Assembly (NCBI GenBank): GCA_025766275.1
Contig: JAFKAC010000171.1
Location: 1 to 64,000, forward strand
Direction of reading: 5' to 3'
DNA from: Lactarius indigo
Lineage: Eukaryota > Basidiomycota > Agaricomycetes > Russulales > Russulaceae
DNA length: 64,000 nt
In this document: one piece after another, positions 31,085-42,842 of the stretch
How positions within the stretch are numbered: the first letter of the stretch is position 1
Layout: each line of letters starts with the position of its first letter
Notes under the pieces: generated by a model
Database searches by the model: none
The model's input: the letters and a program-made list of their open reading frames with translations, nothing else
What the model was told of the DNA's origin: nothing
Position numbers and translations under genes: made by a program

Positions 31085-33868
31085 ATGGACGATAACTTCG
31101 ACTTTGACTTTGAGGACGACGACGACTTCGATCTGGCCAGCCTTGGCCGCCTGTCTCCAGAACGCTTCCCTCTGCATAAGAACCTCGGCTCTGACGAAGA
31201 CAAACTAGGAGTAGGCACTCAGCACAGGCCGAGACCTTCGCTGAGGTCAAGGCCCCAAATCGACTTCGCTGCACGACACTCTAACGTTGACAGTCTCCCT
31301 CCATTTTCTACTGCTAGTCGTTCACAGGCACGTTCCGGCTTGTCAGGTTCAATGCCAGTGCCGCACTCCAACATCAACTCTTCGAAGCAACACCGGTTTT
31401 CACGTGGGATGTATGCCTCCAGCGACTTGGATTCATCTCCGAGTCCAAGAGTCCCTCTCGAACTCATCGCATCGCTCACTGTCACCGAGCTCAACAGCAA
31501 CCCCCACTACCGCAGACTGCATGAAAAATACGAACGCTTGACCGAAATCCTCACAACATATGCAGAAAGAGGCATCACAATGTCCGTCATGAAGAATGAC
31601 ACTTTCGTCCCGGAGATTTACCAAGGTTCGTACAACTTTGTTCCAACCCCAGCATTCACGAACTCAATTCTCGCAACATAGCTCCCCCTGGTGCAGGCTC
31701 TCGCGCATCCTCTCTGGGACCAAGTGATTCAGCTTCTCAGCGGACAAGAATCGATCTCGAAGAAGACAGGGCCATCGAACTCCTACTCGAAACTGTGGAG
31801 CCATCATCCTTGCGTCCATCGTTTCTTCCACTTAGTGTGCTGTGGTACTATGATGACTGCAAAAAGGACACATCGGCAGGTATTATTATTACAGCGAATA
31901 ATAGGCGTCGACCGAAGATGAGCCTCGCCATCCGCCGCCCAAACGGCACTCCAATCGAACATCAAGAGTATGCAAATGTGCGACACTCCGCGGACATCAT
32001 TGTTCAGAACCTCGTCAAATTCGTTGACTCGGACCCCCGCACTGACGCAAACGGCGGCAATTCCAAGTCACGGACCAAGACATTCGTCAAGAACCTATTC
32101 AGCGCTGAGTACCGTCGTGCTATCCTCGAGCTTGAAGCAGAGCAGAAGTTGCTTCGCTTATGCTCATTTCATTGGAAAGCTGATGCCATGATTGGCCAAG
32201 CGTTCCTGCGACGAAATGAGATAGAAAGCAAGGCGGCGATGAACCGCGGGCAAGCCCCGTCTTCGGGGCTGAATCCTTCCGATGCAAACGGTTCCCAGCC
32301 GGACCTATCACCCACTGCTCCAATCCCGCAAGTTTTGGTTCCAGCACCCATGAACGTGGCGAAGCATGCCCTGGAGTTAAGCCCTGGTCCTAAGTCCCCC
32401 TCGGTGTCGCACGCTCAAAAGCGCAGCAAAGACAACTTATATCCCGGACAGAAGACTACATGTCCGCAAGTGCCCTCAAATTCCCGTGAGTTCTCTATTT
32501 GACGAAGTTTTACATCTCACTGAAGTACTCGCCCACAGAGAAACACCCTGCAGCACGCAACATTGTTCCAACGTTCCTTCAAGTTAGCCGCACTGAGGCC
32601 ACCAGCGCCGAACTAGCGCCGATGAACCTCCATCCTGTCAATGCTGATACAACTGGTACGTCCACATCTTATACCGGCAATTTACAGTTCTCTGACTTGT
32701 GGCCGGATCTACAGCTGATAATCTCATCGGTAAGTTGAAGTGTTCTCTGCGCATAGGCTTCCACTAATCGAGTCCTCAAAGCGATCCTCAAGTCTGAATT
32801 CCCCTCCTTAACAAACGCCCCCAGCCTTCTCAACTCCATGAACGCGCAATTGTCGTTCAAACAAGGCGAGACATCTGAGAGTGTCACAACACTTCTCGAG
32901 CGTGTTCAATCAGCAGACCCCGGTTCCCCAGACATCGACGAGGATAACATGGGTCAAAGCTGGGGACACTACCAATTCACAGCGGGTGGTATCAGCCCGT
33001 CATCCTCGCTAACCTCCTGGGAGGATGTCGGCAGTGTTGCCATGGCCTTCAAGTTAATCGCAGCCGCCATCAAGACATGCCGGGAGGCGCGGGTGATGTG
33101 CGCGAACGCTGGGACGCCAAAGACGACGGGATTTATCAGCAATGTCTATCTCGAAAAAATCCTCGAATGTCTTGAGAGTTGCTGGGTTGGCGCTGGCGGG
33201 GTATGTGTTCACAATACTTCTCCAGTTTGTATATCAATTCATCGTTTCTAGATAATTACATCTCATTCTCGCCCCGCCCCAGTGATCCCTACCACACCTC
33301 CCAGTCGCGACATCAAGATGTCTTCCCCGGCACGTGTACTCAAAATCAAGTTCAAGCCCCTGGCACTCATTGCAAACACCGACGCTAGCAATACCCCAAA
33401 TGTCCCCGCAGGGACCGATACTACCAGCAGCCAGCAGCCCGCCTCTAGCGCAGAATCCACACAGGGACCTTCAACGGTCTTAGACGAGGTGTGTTGGACT
33501 TCGATTATGTCATGCCAGCTCATCCAGTCTCTAGGGTGCTCGCGCCGACATCACATCACTCAAACTTCTTCATGTTCCGGAGCTCATGGCCTGGATGAAT
33601 GAGAACAAGCTTATCATCCCGAAGTCGAAACGCAAGGACGGTACGCTGTATATTCTGTGCCCCCAGAATAGCGTTGACAATATCTAATCCCTAGATCTCA
33701 TTGTAGCTATTGTCAAGTCCTCTGAGTTCGCGCAGGTCTCCAAGTCGATCATCGAGAAAATCGTCGAGCAGGTATGATTCTGTTGACTCTCATATTCCAA
33801 ATCTGATGCCGTATTTCTAGCGTAAGCTGAAGAAAGGGCCGCAAAAGCAGATCGCCGCGTTACCATAG
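31085..33868 (+). CDS. second gene of the DNA transposon, possible DNA-binding accessory protein
   Basis: The start ATG at 31085 opens an acidic N-terminus (DDNFDFDFEDDDDFD). Exons include 31085-31625, 31682 to about 32,480, about 32,535-32,660, about 32,720-33,200, about 33,280-33,490, and short ones to the stop at 33868. The central folded part (VLWYYDDCKKDTSAG, RHSADIIVQNLVKF, then EAEQKLLRLCSFHWKADAMIG) and a later helix-rich part (MAFKLIAAAIKTCREARVM) resemble unnamed agaricomycete proteins. The last 80 residues contain LLHVPELMAWMNENKL and KSKRKDDLIAIVK, the spacing of a SAP-like DNA-binding helix pair, and end in a basic tail. Only the position supports a role in transposition. Exon borders are approximate. 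Confidence 0.6.
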
Positions 33869-33949
33869 TGTGCATGGGGGCATACTACTGCAATGCTTGC
33901 TCGTACAGTGGTTTCAGCATTACTTTTTGCTAGCATTATTCGTAATTCC

Positions 33950-34627
33950 CAACGTACATACATGACTACCTCCCCGACCTGGCATGACTACCGGGTTTAA
34001 TAAACATGACCTCTATTTGACTATGAACTGAACCAAAAGGACGCAGGATGACTAGTGTCCGACCAACAAATGGCGACAATTGACTAGGAAAACGTCCCTA
34101 ATGACCTGAAATGACCACCAGATGACTTGGATTGGACCCAGGATGACTGATTAAATGGCGAAAAATGACTAGAAAAGTACCCCTGGTGACTTGAAATGAC
34201 TGTCGGACGACCTGGACTGGACCTGGGTTGACTGACTAAATCGTGAAAATTGACTAGGAAACTACCCCCAATGACTTGAAATGACCATTAGATGTCCTTA
34301 GAACGGCGAAATTTGACTAGGAAATTGCCCCTAATGACTTGAAATGACCGTCGGATGACGAGAATGACCCGGCTAAATGGCAAAATTTGACTAAGGATGT
34401 ATCTCTAAATGACCTAAAACGACTATGGAATGGCTCGGAACGCCCATGAGCCGACTTTTTTTGACTTCAGCTGACTTTTCGCTTACGCCCGGTAGCACTC
34501 AACCTGACCCGGAATTGACTATTTTTACCAATCGGGGTCGAAAAACTCGCAAATAACCATCTGGGGGTCATTTGACTACCCGATGACCATTTTCGACTCA
34601 GTACCGACTACCAGCTGACCCCGGGCC
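33950..34627 (+). repeat. right subterminal repeat array of the DNA transposon
   Basis: Degenerate direct repeats containing TTGACTAGGAAA, CCCCTAATGACTTGAAATGACC and TCGGATGAC recur about every 60-90 bp (TGACTAG at 34,081, 34,168, 34,251 and 34,313). Single TGACT/TGACC motifs continue to the terminal repeat. The left end has the reverse motif AGTCA, so the array is arranged as inverted subterminal repeats, the usual docking sites for transposase or accessory proteins. Confidence 0.78.
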
Positions 34628-34647
34628 GACTTTCCTTTTTTACTGAG
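34628..34647 (-). repeat. right terminal inverted repeat, 20 bp
   Basis: GACTTTCCTTTTTTACTGAG is the exact reverse complement of the left end at 15,327-15,346. It is followed by the TATGACG duplication (34,648-34,654). Confidence 0.9.
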
Positions 34648-35292
34648 TATGACGTGCCAGGACTGCAAATTACACGACCGCGTCTCTTCTTCATCCCTTA
34701 CTCGGCGATTCGAATGATAACTTCTTCCACCATCTGATTCCGCGGCTGTCCGCTTGTCTGCGCTACTCTCACGCCGTTTATTCCTTTATGCACAGGGGCG
34801 CCGCGTACAACCGCCGCCTCACCCTCCCAACGCATGTCCCAGGTTACCACCAGGCGCGACTCCCGAGGAACATGCAGTATTGGAATGACCTTCTGCCGTG
34901 TCGTGGGCGGGCACTAGACGACGGTCGATCCAGGACCAGAAAAGACGGGGACTCGAAGGATGATAATGGCCCACCTTAAATTTTGAGGGGTGTCGTTTTT
35001 CGCCGAAACAAAGTTGAAGGTTACAATCTGCCACAGAAAATCGTATCATGCTGTAACGGCAAGATGATTACTATCGATACTGGTGAGCATGTACTGCGAC
35101 ACTCGGACGATAAGAAGCACTGATGGGAAAATCAAAGAGATTTCACATGCGTGCGCTGGCGCGCTGTCTGTGCTGAGCGTATTATCTGGTCTCGTCCTCG
35201 GAGAAGAAGTGGAGGAAACGTGCAGCTGTGACGGCGCTTTATGTTGACCATTCCGTGATGCTGGCCGACGAAGAACGGACTTCTAGAGTGTA
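34648..35292 (+). pseudogene. right part of the metallophosphatase pseudogene copy
   Basis: This can be followed base by base against 12,080-12,871 of the intact gene: CTGCAAATTACACGACC, TTCCGC-GCTGTCCGCTTG, CACGCCGTTTATTCCTTT, GGGCGGGCACTAGACGACG, AAAAGACGGG, then the exon 5 and exon 6 blocks (AAAATCGT..GGCAAGAT). Introns are retained in place, so it arose by DNA duplication, not through mRNA. Many small deletions, frame changes and a TAA in the former GHTPNFE segment show it is dead. The end near 35,292 corresponds to the parental stop region. Confidence 0.88.
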
Positions 35293-35530
35293 GGTGTCGT
35301 ATCGCTAACTTACTGATGCAATTCAAAGCCAGACTTGCGTTCTTCGAACCATTTTCAATTCTGTTTAATTTTGTCAGAGCGGAACCAAACCGTGCTTAAG
35401 GCGCCGCAAATAGTGACGTCATAGCATACTCGTCGTGCGACCAAGTTAGGGGTCTCCAGGTATAAATTTTGGTCCGCTTCGCCTTAAACCCTATCATTTC
35501 GCTCCTGCCCAGACGAGTCGTATTTGTTGA

Positions 35531-36883
35531 ATGTTCAAGATATTTTCCACTAATCATAGGCGTCCCTCGGCACCCACCCATATGAATCGTTCCACGAATA
35601 ATTCTTGCCAAGAAACCTTCCCCGGAGGACCGTCCCCTGACTACCAAACCACTGAGATACAACACCAGGCGACTTTGGCCTCGGGAGGATCAAATTCTCA
35701 AACACTAGGCAGAACACTAGGAAACACTAATAGGCCGCCTCCAGAGGGGGTCGACGTAGTTCCTGGGCATTCAGTGGTTTCGCGTCAGCCGGATTTCCCC
35801 AGCGTTCAGTCGACCGGAAATACTTTATCGGGGCCACCACCCCAGCCAGCTCAATACTCCGACATTGAGGACAAGCGGTCGCCTGTCCGCGGTTCCCAGT
35901 TGGAGCCCTCCAGCGCATCTGTGGGTACAGATTCCAAGCCGATCCTCCACGTCAAGTCTACAAGTGAGGATTCGGGGTATCTTTCTCGTGGGCCGTCAGA
36001 TGCCGTTCAACCACGCCCCGAAAACCCTTCTTCGGCCTCCCCTCAAGCGCCAGTGGCATTGGCCACCGCCGGGGGAGACGCACAGCGCTCTGCTTCCCTC
36101 GTGTCCCGCCGCACGAACGGCAGCGCATTTGCCAATGGTGCGGCGGCTACTACGACCAACCCTCCTGATGTGGACCCTAGCCTACAGAAACGTGCGGCAA
36201 GCGCAGAGGACGAGCTCAAGCCGCGAGATAAGGCAGTGATCAGCAGGGAAGAGAGTACGTTCCTCGCTCGCACGTGCAGTGGGCGTATATGTTTAACCCG
36301 TGGTGGCACAGAGGGCGTTGGACGAAGACTCTCGAAAATCATACGGAGCGAGGCCAAGGCGGAGAAAGCTGCCCTGGATGTCGCGCTTGGGGAGCTCGCA
36401 GAGATCCAGAAACTTCAGAAAGCTTCTGTCAAGGTACGGCCCCCCCCCTGGGAAAAGGAGACCATTTCCGTCCCGTGTGGGTCCTGTACTTTCTCTAATT
36501 ACGATTTCCCCACAGGAGGAGGCCGAGTCTCACACCAGACACTCACGTGCGCTGAGTGACGCGCACAAAGCGGAAATGAACGTGCTCATCGCGCGTACCG
36601 CAAACGAGCGCGAACAGGCGGGCCTACGGGCCGCAGGGGAGGAGCTCGAGGCGTGCCGCAAGCACGCGCGCGAGACGACAGACATGCTCCGTGATAAGAT
36701 GCAGGAGATTGAACGACTCAGAGTTTACAAGGGCGTGGACGACCGGGAGCGCGCGGTCAAGGTGAAGAGCCTCGTTGGACAAGTGAGTTCGCACGTGGCT
36801 TTTGGGGTCGAGGATAACTTCTAACGGGTCCCGGTGGTTTCACCCAGCAGGGAAAGCTTAGCAGATTCGTACGATCGGCATGA
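35531..36883 (+). CDS. coiled-coil protein with disordered N-terminal half, function unknown
   Basis: Four exons in phase, 35531..36254, 36312..36433, 36516..36782 and 36851..36883, give 381 residues. Residues 1-240 are Ser/Pro/Thr-rich and disordered. From about 245 a strongly charged helical region follows (IIRSEAKAEKAALDVALGEL, AHKAEMNVLIARTANERE, LRDKMQEIERL) with heptad character over about 120 residues. No domain is recognised. It lies just right of the phosphatase pseudogene and appears intact. Confidence 0.65.
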
Positions 36884-37056
36884 ACGTTTCAAACCAACGT
36901 CTAAATTTTTTCTGGGTACTGCATTGTTCGGTTCCCACTCCGCTCGACTTGGAGAACAATTCCATGAACATTCTACGATCCTGTACAGTCGCATGTAATC
37001 TATTATAGCACGTAATAAGTACATAAAGCGAGAAATTATACATACGAATCTAGTCT

Positions 37057-39362
37057 CTATTCGCTGTCAGGAGAGGCAAGGAGTGGGCGTTCTTCGAGTG
37101 ATCGAGCCTTATATTTCCTCACCAGGCGCGACGTAAGAGCCCCGCCACCCAACTCCACAACTTCTTCTACAATATAATACCCACCGATCTTGGGTAGTAA
37201 GATGATCCAGACGTAGTAATACAAGGCGCAGAGCTGACAACAGGTTTCTTAACTCAGGCAGGTTTGTTGCACGAACACCACTCACCAGAAGTAGGCCGAT
37301 GCCAACAACAAGGTACCTACTCTCCCCAGGACAGGTCACGGTCAGCGTTCAACGCGCATGATTGAAAAGAAGGGACGGAGGACACGCACGTCGCATACCA
37401 GAAGGAGACATCGGCTTGTCCATCCTCTGGTGGTACCCTTCGGAGAGCGCTCCATCAGTCACATTATCCATTCTACGATGCACGGCATACACACCATGGC
37501 ATCACAAGAAGGAATACACATTTGAGAAGCCACAGGACGACCACAATGTTCCACACTTGGAACGGGGACTTGGGCAACCCTTCTCTGGCGCGTCGAGCGC
37601 GAAGCCTCCATAACCCTATAGCGGTTGCGGCATCGAAAACCTGCAAAAAAAAGCACAAAATTGATTTTGAGATATAACAAAAGTGTGGGTCCTAGACGTA
37701 CTAAATGAGGATACGACGCGAGGTCAAGAGTGAAGTTGAAGGCGTCGCGTGCGGGAAGCGCGGATATAACCAAAACGGTGAGCGCGTATTTGAGCGCGAC
37801 AGGTCCGAGGGGTGTCCCGAAGGGCCGAGTGGACGCGAAGAAAGTAGCGTAGGGAAGGAGGCCTTGGCGAGCGACTTCGCGCAGGACACGCGCTTGACCG
37901 ACCGTCTGCACAGGTTATCAGATGTCGCAGAGAAAACGAGGCGACGAAAAATGACACCCACAACAGCGATCTGTTGGTTAATCGATACGTTAGCATAAAA
38001 TTTACGGGTAGATTGAAAAATTTGCTGACGATGTTGCCCACACAGCTGAACGCGACTAGGACCGGAAGGATCTTGGAGGCCCAATGTTTACCGAACACAT
38101 GCTCAAAAAACAGCCCCCCCACGAGTTGTCCAGAACCCTTGATTTCGTCGAGCGGTATCGCGGAGATGTAGGCGACGTTCACGGTGAGAAAGAGTACCGT
38201 TACGATTCCGATAGAGATGAGCCCAGCATTTCGGGCTGTGCGTGCAGGGCTTTTTCCTTTTACTTCCCCGAGTACATTGAAAGCGTTGGACCAGCCGATG
38301 TATGCGAAATTTGTCTTGACAAGAGCTGTCGCGAGCGCATTGGGATTGGTAGAGCTCCCTTCCCAGACGTTGTGAAAGTTTGCGAACGGATCCGAGATGC
38401 GAGTGAAACCCGCCAAAACGGCAACGCCCGTGACAGCGATACTATGAAGTATGATTGAGTTTATACTGACGCTTCCCGAGTAAAATAAAGACCAACAATA
38501 CAAGCGAGAGTACTTTGAAAATACCCAGCACGTTTACGGCCCTCAGTGACCATTTGGTGGAAGCCGCGACAACTACGGTTAGGATAAGACAGCAACGCGA
38601 AAGAAATAATGAATTTGCCCGACCTCCCACGCTGAACGTAGCCACGCCAAGCGCTACCATAGTTTGATTATAGTCTGTGACTGGGAGGTCGAATAGAGAG
38701 AGAGTATATTGCGCAAATACGACTGAATTGGTGGCACTAAAACTAGTCGCGAGTGAATGTTACGTGGGTGAGCCCAGTACCCCGAGAGAATATACGTACG
38801 AGAGAAGTACAGCGATCATGGCAAATGCAATTGGAACAAGGAACCTCGGGCGAGGGTAAGCCTGTTCAAGGAACACCACCTCCGCGCCAGACCGTCCGGG
38901 AAAGAAGCTCGCAAGTTCGGCGAAGGAAAGCAGCGTAACTAGACAAAGAGCGGATTAACAAACAGCACGCGCCGGGGGCAATTAGCTCGCAAGGATCGCA
39001 CCAAGCGCGAGCACTGGAGCGATGGCCCAGAAAGATAGCGACAGCCCGATGGAACCGACGGAATTCAGGACGACGCCAGGTACGGAGAATATCCCGGATC
39101 CGAGTAGTTGCCCGAGATTCAGCATCACAGCGGATAGCAATGTTACTTCATGACCTAAGGGGTTGACCTGCAGATGACGAACGACTCGCTCGGTTACTGG
39201 CAGGTGGAAAAAGAGGCAAACGCATACCTTCTCTACAGGTGCACCAGGAGCCGTTGTATGATTCGTATCGTCGGTGGAAGAATCCAAGGCAGGTTGGACC
39301 TCAACATCTATGGAAGCTTTCACGGCAGTAGCATTAGTTGTAAGTGCACTGCCTGGCGACAT
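37057..39362 (-). CDS. amino-acid permease of the methionine-permease (Mup1/LAT) type, APC superfamily
   Basis: The gene has about eight or more exons between the ATG at 39362 and the TAG at 37057. A cytosolic N-terminus is followed by TM1 with the APC signature (LNLGQLLGSGIFSVPGVVLN), RSGAEVVFLEQAYPRPRF, KWSLRAVNVLGIFKVL, and IGWSNAFNVLGEVKGKSPA, the conserved segment of this group. Further spans (VTVLFLTVNVAYISAIP, ARQGLLPYATFFASTRPFG, FNFTLDLASYPHLV, VVLWLLKCVFLLVMPW) and a last span with GIGLLLL and ALYYYVWIILLPKIGG precede a hydrophilic tail. The order matches fungal high-affinity methionine permeases, about 12 spans. Substrate is inferred from the subgroup. One exon (AILAS|TLLSF) may use a GC donor. 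Confidence 0.82.
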
Positions 39363-39599
39363 GGGTGGAAGTTGAAAGATGAGCGTTGCATGATGGCGTA
39401 GTATGAGGGAGCATTACAAAGAAGCGTGTGTCATTCATAGAGCTAATTGCGACTGAGCCCTCGACCCCAGATGGATATAATACGGTCCGGTCTTCCGTAG
39501 TGGGTATGACATCATCAATAGATTAGGTTTTATGCTACGGTCCAACGTGGTCCATGAAGGAACGTAATTGTCAGCGGTGCCAGCACCCTCGCACTAAGC

Positions 39600-40801
39600 C
39601 TAGTTCCCTGCCGCGGACACACAACTCGAGTGCTGCGTTTCACAAGCCGACACTGTCAAGTCGCCCTTGTTGCCTGAAGAATTGGCAGCATCGGCGCACT
39701 TGTTCTTTTGCACATCACTGTCCGGGATGGATTAGCGTGTGTTCTCACCCCCCCCGTTTCAAAAGTCGAGGACGTACCACGACCGCGTGAGGGCGTTGGC
39801 CAAGTTCTGGAAAGCCGCATTATTCTGTACTTGGAACTGCCCATTCGCGAGCTTCGTCACAGCGGGCGCGGGGGATCCGAGTGAGCCGGTGAATGCTTGA
39901 AGGTTGTTTCCTGTGTTAGAGGTGTTGTTGCCTTTGGTGGAAGACTTCGACTGTTGTTGTGTGCACCCGTTGTTAGTAGAGGTCGTTGTGGGACTCTGGA
40001 GAAGGGTCAGATAAAGAATGGATAAGAGTATATGGCACAAACCGTCGACGTCTGAGTCTGCGTGCCGCTGGTCGTGGGCGTAGTGGTAGTACCTTTGTCG
40101 TTACTTCCCTTGGCGTTGTTTCCCTGAGGATTCGCCTTGTTGTTTTCGCAGAAAGGTTGGGTGTTTGCTTGAGATCCTTTCTTGACTGACGTTGAGCCCT
40201 TGGCCGGGTCAAAGAACAGATTAGGGTCGTTTGCTGGGTCCTGCTTCTGGACGAGGCAGTTGAGTTCAGGGTGTTTGGGAGCTTTCTGGCAAAAGACAGA
40301 GTTTCGAGGAGTTTCAGGATTGGTAGAGAAGTCCTAGAGATTTTTTGTTTTACAAAAGTCTATCCCGGAACCTCCATTTGGAAAACATACCGGAACCGTG
40401 TTCTTCTCAACCTGGCGATACTCCTTCGCGAGAGCGAGCATTTTCGCTTGCGTCGCAGCATCGAACTGTTTGCTCTGGTCTGGTCTACTAGTTAGTGAAA
40501 ACATATATTCCACGAGGGACCATAGCACACCGATGATCTGATCCGCCATATCCTGTTGTGTGCACTCGCCCTGCGCCGCAAGGAGAGGGGTGATCGCCGC
40601 GCCTGCGAGGACACCACAAACCTGACCTGGGCAGGCATTACTGAGGTCGGTGATCACTTGGGGGTGTTCCTGCCCAAAACGACGGGGATTTAACAAGACG
40701 GCCTTGCCATCCCTTTCTGCCCAGACTATGCGTCCAAGTGTGAGGTCGGAAAGGGACAGAGTGACCAATAAAGTGAGTGAGAGAACGGCTCCGTTCAACA
40801 T
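39600..40801 (-). CDS. secreted Cys- and Thr/Ser/Asn-rich protein
   Basis: The start at 40801 gives a signal peptide (NGAVLSLTLLVTLSLSDLTLG). The first domain (about 130 residues) has spaced Cys (ACPGQVCGVLAG, GECTQQD, PVCFP). A Thr/Asn/Gly-rich linker follows (KGTTTTPTTSGTQTQTST), then QAFTGSLGSPAPAVTKLANG. The last exon has CDVQKNKCADAAN, then SACETQHSSC, and ends at the TAG at 39600-39602. At least three introns are needed; their borders are approximate. Tail sequences of this kind are common in mushroom secreted proteins; the function is unknown. Confidence 0.65.
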
Positions 40802-42206
40802 TTTGAAATAGCAGGAAAGCGACAGGGGTTATACGGCGAAGTGTGACTGACGAAAGGGCAGGAAAGTGAACCACGTGTGGACAGTGAAATGAAGTGAACG
40901 AGAGGACTAGAAACCGATCAACGGCACTTGCAAGTTGGATCGTTCGAAGGAAAGTGATCTGAGGAGCATAGGTGCCTTTGGACGAGTCTTTATACCCAGG
41001 TAAGTCGCGGCAAGAATATGGAAGGGCTTTTGTCTCTGAGGTGTTCTCCCATTCGGACCCGCCAGTTGTTTGGTAGTGGGAGATCCGTAACATCACGACG
41101 GTCGCCCGAGGTTCATAGAGACCATAGCGATTGCAAACTGAGCCTCACCACCAGTACGACTTACCTGCAGAATCCGGGGCATATGTAGGTATCCAGGCAC
41201 TCTCGTAGCTCCAGACTCCTGCACCAAGCGATATCGCGCAAACGAAGGCAGCCGACTCGTTACGGGATAAGAGGTATGAGTCGAGAAACCGACGCGAAGT
41301 TAGTGGACACCAAAACAATACCCCAAGCTTGCCTGATGAACTGACAATTGAATTTAATCCCGTAACAAAGAGCGAACCGTGTGAAACGAAGCGACGTTAG
41401 GAGAACAATACCATTCTCAGGCAGCCAGAGTCAGGCTGATCCAGCCTCGCCGCCTGCTTGAATCACAAAGGTTGGAACTTGGTCGCCGTCGCACACATGC
41501 GCGTCGATTAATCGGAAAAAGTGAGGTATAACCCCATACGAGTCGTGGTGGATATTACAGTAATTTTCAGGCTACAACAATAGCTTCTCAACTTCAACTT
41601 CCGGGGATCGGCCATTTACAGTAGCAAGCGTGTCTTGGGGCACATGACGCATTAGCGCCATTGACAATGCAGAGCGACTCAAGACAGTAGGCGACTCAAT
41701 GACTCTCACTCGGCGGCCTAATAATTGACGTAACACATATCCTGTACGTGTCCTGCTGGGAGGGTACCAATGCGCTCTGATCGTATCGCCGCGGGAGCAT
41801 CGGACTTCATTGGTCTACGGCCGATATAGATTGTCAGATATCGCCATCAGGTCAGAATGGTGTTGTAGATCCCCACGGAGGAACGATTCACGTGCAGGGT
41901 ACACTTGACAAGGACCGTTGACAGCGGGACCGTCGGTAGCGACGCGAGTTTTATGAACTACCCCTCAATATCGCGGCCGCGCACTTGCAAATGCGCCGCT
42001 TCGTGGACTGTCGTAAGGCAGCAGCAATTACCCCCCAAAACATCGTGGCGAACATGCGTAATAGGTGGCAAGCGATAATTCCGCACCAACTCGTCAGTTG
42101 ATGACAACCAAAAAAAAAATTGCAACAGAAGGATGGGGAAAAGGTTTTAGACGGTCTTCACGTAGTTACACGCGTCATTTCTAGGGTGAGTTCCTTCTAC
42201 TCCAAC
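40802..42206. other. 1.4 kb intergenic region
   Basis: This lies between the secreted protein and COX4. The sequence is complex, with no long frame, no tandem repeat and no recognisable transposon. An A9 run lies at about 42,112. Confidence 0.45.
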
Positions 42207-42842
42207 TTAGTGTCCATGTGCGTGCGCATCCGCGGGTTCCTGAGGGGCAACTTCTGACACAACTGGGGCGTCAGGTGCAAACTCGATAGCATATGCTGTA
42301 AAACATGTCAGAACACGCGGATAGGCGAAAAAATGAATATTTAAAATTACGCACCAGAACCGCATTCGGGGCACCTCGAGGGTTTCTCGGTGGTTACACG
42401 GAACCACAGGACGTCATGGGAATCAGCGGGTGAGCCTGTGCACCCCACGATGCGCTCAGTGTCCTTACAGAGCAAAAAAAAAAGATGAGAAAGTTTCACG
42501 GTGAGGTAGAAAGTACTGAACACCGACAGCTGAGAAAACCTTAACGGGGTCAGCAAGAGTGCCGAGGCGACTCGAGTCCAAGGGCTCGAGGTCGAAAACG
42601 TCTACTCCCTCCAACAGACCGAGGACCTGCACACGGTCCAAACCAGTAGACTGAGACCCGTCGGTAGGGGTTTCTCCGGGTTTTGCTCCAACACCATAAA
42701 TTGATGGTGCAGCAGCGTGGTGGTCGTCTGAGCGACGAAGGGCACTGGAGGAAATGGCGCGAAGTGCGAAAGAGGGGCGCACGACGCTGGTACGCGCAGC
42801 GAGGACGGAAGAGCGAGCAGTGCGCAGTGCGACGTGCAGCAT
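42207..42842 (-). CDS. COX4: cytochrome c oxidase subunit 4 (mammalian Vb type)
   Basis: Three exons in phase, complement(42207..42295, 42355..42463, 42528..42842), give 170 residues. The N-terminus is Arg/Ser/Ala-rich, a mitochondrial presequence. The zinc-binding core is complete: VGCTGSPADSHDVLWF and RCPECGS supply Cys, His and the CxxC pair. Established role: peripheral zinc subunit of complex IV on the matrix side. The His/Ala-rich C-terminus (PADAHAHGH) is an extension. Confidence 0.92.

Larger units (their letters stand above)
15327..34647. mobile_element. 19.3 kb TIR DNA transposon carrying a Tnp2 transposase, with nested Gypsy element
   Basis: The ends are perfect 20-bp inverted repeats, CTCAGTAAAAAAGGAAAGTC at 15,327 and its reverse complement ending at 34,647, flanked by TATGACG direct repeats. 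The flanks are two halves of one duplicated metallophosphatase, so the empty site is recognisable. Without the 8.4 kb Gypsy insertion the element would be about 10.9 kb. Cargo includes a Tnp2-family transposase (-), a divergent second gene (+), a minisatellite and TGAC-rich subterminal repeats at the right end, with AGTCA repeats at the left in inverted orientation. Typical CACTA elements carry CACTA ends and short duplications, so these ends are atypical for a Tnp2 element. That Tnp2 mobilised these exact ends is an inference. Confidence 0.8.

Noticed and set aside
27556..33870. CACTA at 27,556 and TAGTG at 33,866 as possible CACTA-type ends around the Tnp2 gene pair
   Set aside because: Only five bases match, the next bases do not form an inverted repeat, the flanking triplets differ, and the TAGTG includes the stop codon of the second gene.
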